A stretch of DNA of 64,000 nucleotides, taken from Siphonodentalium dalli. Its lineage: Eukaryota > Mollusca > Scaphopoda > Gadilida > Siphonodentaliidae. The stretch covers positions 9,445,784 through 9,509,783 of the forward strand of contig CP136066.1 in NCBI GenBank assembly GCA_032622095.1, written 5' to 3'. The position numbers and the translations under genes are program-made. The notes under the pieces are model-generated. The model saw nothing but the letters and a program-made list of their open reading frames with translations. It ran no database searches and was not told the origin of the DNA. Of the stretch, positions 57,599-64,000 are shown piece by piece (the stretch's first letter is position 1; each line of letters begins with the position of its first letter).

Positions 57599-57989
57599 TA
57601 ATTTATCTCTGCCTTTGTAGTTGACAGACTGCAGGCATTTGATGGTATAAAGACTCGAGTGTTTATAATAAACACAACAGTCAACTGTTCTGAGTAACAT
57701 ACATGTTTTCTCCTCTTGCAAGATGCGAGGATTATCTTCACTCGCCTAGTGCCGTGTAAAAATAAACCTCCGCATCTCACTCAAGGAGTTCTAGACTATT
57801 GTCTATTTATATCTCTTGGAGCATAGAGACTGCAGTTAGTTTGATGGTACAGAGCCCGTCGTCTGAGTAATAATAACTGATTCTATTTATATCTCGTTGT
57901 GGGTATACAGACTGCAGTGAGTTTGATGGTACAGAGCCCTCGTTGGAGTTATAGTAATTATAATTAATTCTATTTATATCTCTTTGTAG
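57599..57989. repeat. Three diverged copies of the exon-7 3' splice boundary
   Basis: Copies at about 57599-57660, 57803-57880 and 57881-57968 precede the true exon-7 boundary. Each shows 'tatttatatctc', the acceptor region, 'agactgca' and 'gtttgatggtacagagccc'. In copy 1 the acceptor is still 'ctttgtag' but leads directly into TGA. In copy 2 it is 'cttggag' (poor -3 base). In copy 3 the AG has become GG ('gttgtgg'). Confidence 0.82.
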
Positions 57990-58234
57990 CGTACAGACTG
58001 CAGGCAGTTTGATGGTACAGAGCCCGTCGTCGGAGTACATGGATTTACAGGTGGAGTATTGGATCGGCCCTGGCAGGCTCCAGGGTATCGATAAAGAGAG
58101 AAGCGGCAAGAAAGACTCTAATAAAAACTCTATGAAAACGACGTTTCGTTCTCTCTTTGTTGGTCGTTCACTCAATAGTTCGGAACCGCATTTATTCTCA
58201 ATGGTTGTTGTTACGCGGGAGAAGAAACAGAAAA
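57990..58234 (+). CDS. PACS: PACS exon 7 of this window
   Basis: Acceptor 'tatatctctttgtag' ends at 57989 and donor CAGAAAA|gtaagt starts at 58235. Translation: VQTAGSLMVQSPSSEYMDLQ, then VEYWIGPGRLQG, KKDSNKNSMKTTFRSLFVG and FSMVVVTREKKQK. It matches PACS at LQVxYW, the KKD basic stretch, TFRSL and MxVVTxEKxxK. This acceptor was chosen over the nearer 'actgcag' at 58003 because only 57990 keeps the codon split with exon 6 (GG + C). Confidence 0.95.
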
Positions 58235-58332
58235 GTAAGTTTAAACACCGCACTGAATATTCAAATGGTTATCTAGCCAACCAATATCGTGATTTGGTGT
58301 ATTGATTAACATTCTGTTTTTATAAATGGCTT

Positions 58333-58548
58333 ACAGTAATGCTCTAAGTTATCGACCTCTTAACCACAGCAGAATTATGGGTAACTTTTCAGGATTTAGT
58401 CGGAAATATAACTTGTTGCCATTCATCGGAAAGCTCTCGGGGAGAGCTTTCCGATGAATGGCAACAAGCCATATTTCCGACTAAATCCTGAAAAGTTACC
58501 CATAATTCTGCTGTGGTTAAGAGGTCGATTACTTAGAGCATTACTGTA
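58333..58548. mobile_element. 210-bp near-perfect palindromic MITE, copy 2
   Basis: Starts 'acagtaatgctctaagttat' and ends 'attacttagagcattactgt'. The two halves match over about 100 bp, with the centre at 'gctctcggggagagc'. Same family as 53610-53818 and the partial copy at 63904-64000. Confidence 0.92.
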
Positions 58549-58884
58549 TATTCAGTTTTTGTGCTTACCATTTTATTGATGACTTATGAAAACAATGGTA
58601 GCAAAGCTCACCTTACAAACGGGCCCAGAGTATTTTACTGTCCATTATTATTTTGTTCCCGTTCATTTATTTCTTCCCCGCACAAACATTCAAACCGACT
58701 GACGTATCTGCTTCACCTCTGCACTCCCGGTATTTACATATTGCTGTCCAAGAGCAATAACTATATCTCTCTCCATCACAAAGTCTCTCCAATAACCAAT
58801 TGCTATCCAAGAGCAGTAACTCTATCTCTCTAATTACAGACAGTAGGTTACAAACACCTAATTATTTTCCATAGGCGACAGTGT

Positions 58885-59640
58885 TAACTAGAAGTCCCGC
58901 CGGTCATGGGTTAAGCCTATTTGAACTTCAAGTGGTCAATTTTCCCTTAGAACGTCATCTGCTGCACCAGTCAGTATTACAATGTAGAAAATGCAGTTGA
59001 CAGGTTGACAGTCACAGTGTTCAGAATCTGATTCAACAAGTGATTGTTTCAAAGCACATCATCCCACACCCATGTACATTTACAAGAGAGGATATACATG
59101 TACTGTGTGCACCAGTGTAATTCACAAGAGATTCATGGCAAACATGGCATGATGATGATCCATGGTCTCACTTCATTCAGACGTCAGTGCTGTGTTGACT
59201 ATTGTGACTTAGTATCAAAACACTGGCACATTTACTGACACTGGGAATACAGGTACAATTAACACGGGCTTCGCTGTCAACCAATAGTGACAATAATAGC
59301 AACAACAACAACAGACAACACCCTTTTCGTTATTTTTTTTATGCGATAATCTTGAATTTCCACAACTACCCCATTTACTGCACAAAAATCAGCAGCATAA
59401 AAATACCCAGATTCCTTACATAACTTTGGGACCCCACCAGACTCTTTCTGGACATCTAAACATGCATGATCGCCATATTTATTATGATTTTCTGTTCCCG
59501 CTTAGGGTTATTTCCCTCAATGATAATCAACCAATCAGCAGGCAGATTTTTTTTTATCTGACTCGAGTTTCCCTACACAATTTCAAGAAGCGTAACTCTA
59601 TATAATTAGTTGCTTGTAACCCATAATCAACATGTAGTTA
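58885..59640. repeat. Dispersed repeat, copy 2, with internal insertion
   Basis: The + strand matches the minus strand of 953-1348. Homology runs 58895-58972 ('gccggtcatgggttaagcct'...'ctgctgcaccagtc') and about 59320-59640 ('ccacaactaccccatttact', 'accagactctttctggacat', 'gataatcaaccaatcagcag'). Between them are about 340 bp absent from copy 1, so this copy has an insertion or copy 1 a deletion. Confidence 0.72.
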
Positions 59641-59837
59641 GCAACATTATTTTGTTTTAAATCTGAACTCTTGGGCTGAGTATCTGATATTTTTGTGACA
59701 TTGTGATGCGTAGCACGAGGCAGAACTGTGAATTAAGGCCACTTTTTCTATTTCTACGCACAGCTCTAAGAAGCCCCAAAGCAGTCTCACTAAATAAATT
59801 AAACATAAGATGATAAAACAAAATTTAATTTGTTTGC

Positions 59838-60110
59838 CAGTAATGTGACTATTTTTTGTAGTAATGTGACTATTTTTTGTAGTAATGTGACTATTTTTTG
59901 TAGTAATGAGACTATTTTTTGTAGTAATGTGACTATTTTATGTGGTAATGTGACTATTTTTTGTAGTAATGTGACTATTTTTTGTAGTAATGAGACTATT
60001 TTTTATAGTAATGTGACTATTTTTTGTAGTAATGAGACTATTTTATGTAGTAATGAGACTATTTTATGAAGTAATGAGACTATTTTATGTAGTAATGAGA
60101 CTATTTTTTG
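59838..60110. repeat. 21-bp minisatellite of 3' splice sites, 13 copies
   Basis: Thirteen exact-period units ('tagtaatgtgactatttttt' + 'g') begin at 59838 and run directly into exon 8, whose own boundary is the fourteenth occurrence. Each unit supplies a T-rich tract, (t/a)AG and the first exon bases TAATG. Units differ mainly in gtgac/gagac: the former puts TGA in the exon-8 frame, the latter leaves it open. Units 10-13 (from 60027) are all open. Unit 6 has tGG, so it lacks the acceptor AG. Confidence 0.96.
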
Positions 60111-60113
60111 TAG

Positions 60114-60221
60114 TAATGAGACTAGGAAAGAAAGCCAAAGAGTCTGAATCAAAAAGTCAGATCATAGACGGGATCAGTCGGCTCATCTGTACGTCAAGAA
60201 GTCAGAATTTTCCCCTCAAAG
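60114..60221 (+). CDS. PACS: PACS exon 8 of this window
   Basis: Acceptor 'gactattttttgtag' ends at 60113 and donor CTCAAAG|gtatgt starts at 60222. It completes ATA and reads MRLGKKAKESESKSQIIDGI, then SRLICTSRSQNFPLK, matching PACS KKAK..ESKSQ.I.GISRLICT. The last of the tandem acceptors is chosen because it gives the length seen in the family. Upstream acceptors at 60029, 60050, 60071 and 60092 are 21 bases apart and also in frame. Confidence 0.94.
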
Positions 60222-60955
60222 GTATGTCAAAAAGTTATATCGAGAGTGAACATTGATTACCGTCGTAAACGGTACAAGAGACACTCGCGTATACAATTGT
60301 ATAACACATCAGATTATAGTGATTTAGTCTTTAGTTACAGTGTTGACTTTGTTGCCCATTGGTGCGCGAATTTAAAACTGAGCGAAAAGTACGACTCCCA
60401 AGTTTAATCTAAACCACAGTCCATATGAAATAAAAGAGTGCTCTGTTGCACAGTTTATTATGAACGGTTGAATAGACAATTACGCCTATACATAGATGCA
60501 TATATTTACATTCGGCTAACCGCTATTAAGACCATTGCTCACAATTCAAGTGACAAATCATGGTAACATGTACATTGTTGAAATGCTTGTATAAGAAAAA
60601 TGCTAATACTCCAGGTCGCCACAAAATTATCATGTATGTAGTGACTGTTACGATGTAAATCTGCCGCGATGGTGTTTAATATACACATATATTATCTACA
60701 ACAATGACTAAGAGCCGAAACTGTCCTCAATTCCAAGATATACGAAAATATCACAGAAATAATACGAAAATAGTTTTCTCAGTTTTGAATTCGCGCAGCT
60801 AGGTGGGCGAATTTAAAGTGCGCGAAATCAAAACTGAGCAAAAAATAGTACTGCGAGGATTTAAATACAATTAAGGTAGTTGTAATGGATTGTACACAAA
60901 GTTAATGATGTCATCCACATCAGAATCCCCATGTCGTTTCTGAAGGCCTTTATAA
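60222..60955. other. Intron 8, unassigned
   Basis: No recognised gene or repeat. 'gcgcgaatttaaaactgagc' (60363) and 'gggcgaatttaaagtgcgcg' (60807) are weakly similar. Confidence 0.5.
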
Positions 60956-60957
60956 AT

Positions 60958-61140
60958 TGCAGTGTGTCTGGACGGTGTAGAATGATTTTCTCATGTTATT
61001 TTGATCTCGTTTCGGTGTAGAATGATTTTCTCATGTTATTTCGGTCTCGTTTCGGTGTAGAATGATTTGCTCATGTTATTTTGATCTCATTTTGGTGTAG
61101 AATGATTTTCTCATGTTATTTTGATCTCTTCTCATTTCAG
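60958..61140. repeat. 40-bp tandem copies of the exon-9 3' boundary
   Basis: Starting with 'tgcagtgtgtctggacggtg' (a near copy of the true acceptor and exon start), four 40-bp units carry 'ggtgtagaatgattttctca' + 'tgttattttgatctcgtttc'. The true exon repeats 'gtgtggacggtgtagaatgg' at 61143. Later units have 'tttcgg' or 'ttttgg' where the acceptor AG would be, so they lack it. Confidence 0.88.
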
Positions 61141-61259
61141 TATGTGTGGACGGTGTAGAATGGTCTGGTGTTAAGTTCTTCCAACTGTCATCTCAATGGC
61201 AGACACATCTGAAGCATTTCCCTGTGGCATCATTCTGTGTGGCGGAGTCGTTGTGCTGA
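61141..61259 (+). CDS. PACS: PACS exon 9 of this window, with stop codon
   Basis: Acceptor 'atctcttctcatttcag' ends at 61140. Translation: [20 protein letters not shown], then [18 protein letters not shown] and TGA at 61257-61259. The first part matches the PACS terminus (DGVEW..VKFFQL..QW..H.KHFP). After KHFPVASF the last nine residues do not match the usual family end and lie inside a tandem repeat (61228-61400), so the C-terminus appears rewritten. Confidence 0.93.
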
Positions 61260-61405
61260 GATACGCATGCGATCATTTCTGGCGGAGTTGCATGTGATCA
61301 TTTCTATGTGGCCGAGTCGCATGCGATCATTTCTGTGTGGTGGAGTCGCACGCGATCATTTCTGTGTCGCTGTGCCGAGATACGCATCCGATCATTCTAT
61401 GTACT
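61228..61405. repeat. Degenerate 29-45-bp repeats spanning the stop codon
   Basis: Five units of 'catttctgtgtggcggagtc' + 'gcatgcgat', two with 'tgtgctgagatacgc' or 'tgtgccgagatacgc' inserted. The first unit encodes the final residues and stop of PACS, and the rest form the start of the 3' UTR. Confidence 0.85.
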
Positions 61406-61585
61406 GTTATCCTGTTCGAAATTCAGGCTCTCTGCTTGAACTGCCTGTGATGAAGGTTCAAGCGTTTCTGTATTTGTTGCCATCTATAGCCTCATGTGCT
61501 AACACCTATAAAGTGTTCTGCCATAGCATTATTTGTTCAATTCAATTTGAAGGACTTATTTATGGTTTTACCCGGAAGTAATTGC
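61406..61585. other. Probable 3' UTR or downstream flank
   Basis: No clear AATAAA with a nearby GT-rich element could be singled out, so the transcript end is not placed. Confidence 0.3.
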
Positions 61586-61855
61586 AATAGAACCAAGCCT
61601 TGAAATAGGGCGTCTGTCATTTGCAGAATGAGGTCCCCAGAGGGTGAATTTAGTGATGCTACCCCGCATAGCGGGCTAGCATCACCAAATTCACCCTCTG
61701 GGGACCTCATTCTGCTTACACCTCAGCAGATTGAGGTTCCCAGAGGGTGAATTTGGTGATGCTAGCCCACTATACGGGGTAGCATCACTAAATTCACCCT
61801 CTGGGGACCTCATTCTGCAAATGACAGACACACTATTTCAAGGCTTGAATAGAAC
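61586..61855. mobile_element. hAT-like MITE with 8-bp target duplication
   Basis: Element 61594-61847 has termini 'caagccttgaaatag' and 'ctatttcaaggcttg'. The flanking 8 bp 'aatagaac' is perfectly duplicated (61586-61593 and 61848-61855). The interior is two large nested palindromes, each 'gaggt(c/t)ccagagggtgaa'-like arms around 'ctagc' and 'gggtagcatc' motifs. Confidence 0.92.
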
Positions 61856-62473
61856 TTTTCTCTGCAAGAATAAGTACATAAATCCTTTATAAACAATGTA
61901 CTAAAATATACTAAAATTTAACAAAATTTGGTAAAATAAATTAGAAAACATTTTGTAAAATCTAGGGTGCCACGATTAATCCTATAATTGATGAACTGTT
62001 GATATAACCGATTACCATTTCCGTCATCGATTAATCTGTGTTATTTCGGATGTCGGAAAATGCCGGGTATTATTGAATACCGTGTTTGTTTTACACAGTT
62101 TAATATACAACCGAGGGGTTAACAACCTTTGATTGTGTATCAAAGAGATTCTGACAATATGAGCAATACTAATATGTTGCAAACAGTTGGGCAGTTCATG
62201 TGATGATGTGACATGGTTACTCTTTGGGTTGTTGTATATTCTACAAATTGGCGGCACTGCAGCTTTGAACTTATGGCGAAGTCGTATATTTTAATCAGCC
62301 ATGTTGTCCGCAATGTCATTTGCGAGTATACTTTGTTTGCAAGTATACTTAGATGTTGCTAGTACAGGCTATCGCTTATCAAGTGGTGACTGATGAATGA
62401 AACTCACTATTATCAAATACTTAGCTTGTTCTGAGTCCTGAAATTTGCTGGTGGGGGCCCACCTTTGTGATTA
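61856..62473. other. Flanking sequence with cgattaat-type repeat edge
   Basis: 'agggtgccacgattaatc' (61969) and 'aatcaataatcgtggcacct' (63055) are inverted, which may be the ends of a larger element of about 1.1 kb containing the next MITE. Open frames here are not recognised. Confidence 0.5.
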
Positions 62474-62680
62474 TCCATGCTCAAGCCTTGAAATAGCATG
62501 TCTGTCATTTGCAGAATGAGGTCCCCAGAGGGTGAATTTAGTGATGCTACCCCGCATAGCAGGCTAGCATCACCAAATTCACCCTCTGGGAACCTCATTC
62601 TGCTGAGGTGTAAGCAGAATGAGGTCCCCAGAGGGTGAATTTGGTGATGCTAGCACACTATTTCAAGGCTTGTCCATGCT
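62474..62680. mobile_element. hAT-like MITE, second copy with 8-bp target duplication
   Basis: Begins 'caagccttgaaatag' at 62482 and ends 'ctatttcaaggcttg' near 62672, flanked by 'tccatgct' on both sides. Compared with 61594-61847, the second palindrome is cut short (only 'gaggtccccagagggtgaat' then 'ggtgatgctagcacactatt'). Confidence 0.9.
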
Positions 62681-63095
62681 CTGGAAGTTTGCTGAAACTT
62701 ATAGTTTTTGTAACATTAGATTCCTTTTTTCAGGAACCGCCGGCGGTCCATCGTGCATTCCTACTTTTATATTGTTTGTATGTTTGGCTATTCATAACAC
62801 TGAAATTAATCACTACATTCGTTCTAATGAACTCACAAATATTATAACTGGACATCACCGAGAACTGTGCTGGTACTGAATACATTGTGCTCATTACCAG
62901 TGGTTTATCATGCACTTTATTAACGTAAAATTACATGCCTCAATCAACCAGCGACAGTGCAGTTAACCAGCACCCAGCCATATTACGGAATACTTATACT
63001 GATGTTAGTAATATTAGGTACGATTATAGTCGATTATTGACAACCAATTATCAAAATCAATAATCGTGGCACCTGTAGTAAAATCATCATTTTTT
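62681..63095. other. Unassigned sequence
   Basis: No supported gene. The right half belongs to the possible 'cgtggcacc' ended element. Confidence 0.4.
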
Positions 63096-63485
63096 TACCC
63101 TGTGCCAATGCATTCTCTTATATATGCGAGCGAGTCGACCATAGGTCGCCTCGCATATATAAGAGAATGCATTGGCCTAACAATTTTTTATCATTTTTTT
63201 TTAAATAAATGTTTCTTACAATTTTTAGGACATAAAATAAAAAACATCCATTACCCTGCAGGGAGCCCCATACATATATAGAAGCATATAGAAGAGTGTC
63301 GTCTGCTCATGCTTGTCTGGGGCTCTGTATGGGTGAAATTATAAAATTGTTAAAGAATACAAGAACAAATTATTAAAATTGTAAAAAATTGTTAGGCCAA
63401 TGCATTCTCTTATATATGCGAGGCGACCTATGGTCGACTCGCATATATAAGAGAATGCATTGGCACAGGGTAAAAAAATCCCGAC
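63090..63485. mobile_element. Double-palindrome element without TTAA outer ends
   Basis: Palindromes at about 63103-63177 and 63393-63466 in inverted orientation. Flanks 'tttttttaccctgtgcc' and 'ggcacagggtaaaaaaa' extend the inverted repeat, so this copy stands outside the 'ccctttaccc' MITE. The spacer holds an extra insertion containing 'ggagccccatacatatatag' and 'ctggggctctgtatggg'. Confidence 0.8.
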
Positions 63486-63903
63486 TTATGACTGGATTTG
63501 ATATGGCGGTTCACATATGTTTTAGGCCCACTTAATTTCACGGTTATATATATACAAAATTTATATTCACAAATCCTTCCGATTTCATGTCCATTTTCTA
63601 GGTTTTACTTTCCTGATTACCGAACAGAAAACCATTCCCAGATTCATTAAATATTTTTTAAGTTACCTGCTTTCAAATAAACAAGTTTATCTGATTTCAG
63701 AACCTCAATTTCTCGAAATGAGCAAAATTCCACTCATATTTCGGGGAAACTGACTCCAAATTTGAATAGTGGAATAATGGGGTATGTGAAAGCATATCGA
63801 CAAAAACTTGGAAAACGTGCATCTTGAAGCCCGAAGCTTTACTCTCAACAACTCGCAACTACTGCATACATTGTTATTTCCTTTTGAGTTATTGGCCTAA
63901 TGT
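63486..63903. other. Unassigned sequence
   Basis: Nothing recognised. Confidence 0.4.
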
Positions 63904-64000
63904 ACAGTAATGCTCTAATTAATCGACTCCTTAAACACAGCAGAATTATGGGTAACTTTTCAGGATTTAGTCCCCGAGAGCTTTCCGAAGAATGGCAACA
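63904..64000. mobile_element. Palindromic MITE, 'aaccacagcagaatt' family, copy 3 (cut by window end)
   Basis: Starts 'cagtaatgctctaattaatc', then 'aaacacagcagaattatggg' and 'taacttttcaggatttagtc', as in 58333-58548, and reaches the central 'gagagctttccg' before the window ends. Confidence 0.88.

Larger units (their letters stand above)
29286..61259 (+). other. PACS: PACS gene, 3' part: nine exons joined in one frame
   Basis: Joining 29286-29440, 36140-36250, 38596-38698, 50221-50263, 52839-52878, 55580-55739, 57990-58234, 60114-60221 and 61141-61259 gives 1084 bases. After one leading base this is exactly 361 codons including TGA, with no internal stop, and all eight introns are GT-AG. Conserved blocks in order are KIGVAGSDGYINSVLRPYV, SPDWQTYIRFLV, LDSTYSSLF, IPIAEAM, FVPFIS, VKIG, LQVEYW, TFRSL, SKSQIIDGISRLICT and [16 protein letters not shown]. 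These are the C-terminal domain of PACS proteins (Pfam PACS-1 cytosolic sorting protein). Family members bind acidic-cluster cargo and adaptor proteins in trans-Golgi/endosome and ER-mitochondria traffic. Invertebrates usually have one gene, so 1 versus 2 is not assigned. The 5' exons encoding the cargo-binding region were not found in this window. Confidence 0.95.

Noticed and set aside
58004-58234. Exon 7 starting at 58004 after 'actgcag'
   Set aside because: It breaks the frame with exon 6. The acceptor at 57989 has a better pyrimidine tract and preserves the frame and the conserved residues.

Overview
The window is eukaryotic genomic DNA: AT-rich, almost empty of long genuine ORFs, full of tandem repeats, palindromic MITEs and a non-LTR retrotransposon, with one 100-base assembly gap (18342-18441). 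The abundant degenerate repeats with phrases such as 'accagggccataactc', 'aaatgaggtcactgggtca' and 'gtccgtctgtccgtccgtcc' are typical of molluscan, especially bivalve, genomes. A marine mollusc, probably a bivalve, is my inference.

The one clear host gene is the 3' part of a PACS gene (phosphofurin acidic cluster sorting protein, PACS1/PACS2 family) on the + strand. Nine exons between 29286 and 61259 join with GT-AG introns in one uninterrupted frame of about 360 codons, ending in TGA at 61257-61259. They encode the conserved C-terminal PACS region. The upstream exons were not found here. A von Willebrand factor A fragment (about 2617-2859), a broken pogo-like transposase (23305-24290, minus) and two copies of a frameshifted reverse transcriptase (minus, 11.66-14.0 and 15.59-17.88 kb) are the other recognisable coding sequences.

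Layout: 1-10 kb, minisatellites, foldback elements and a VWA fragment. 10.27-17.88 kb, a 3.67 kb segment present twice in direct orientation, carrying the retrotransposon and a block of AAGATGGCGGCC-type repeats. 18-28.9 kb, assembly gap, MITEs, pogo remnant and bivalve-type repeats. 29.3-61.3 kb, the PACS exons with introns swollen by satellites and mobile elements. 61.3-64 kb, 3' flank with MITEs.

The most striking feature is that many tandem repeats in the PACS introns are made from the exon/intron boundaries themselves. Exon 3's last 70 bases plus 19 bases of intron, including the 5' splice site, form an 89-bp unit repeated about 104 times over 9.2 kb. Exon 8 is preceded by 13 copies of a 21-bp unit containing its own 3' splice site. 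Smaller or more decayed copies of boundaries lie beside exons 1, 2, 5, 6, 7 and 9. Unit arithmetic makes in-frame peptide repeats conceivable at exons 3 and 8. Whether any such splicing occurs cannot be judged from DNA alone.
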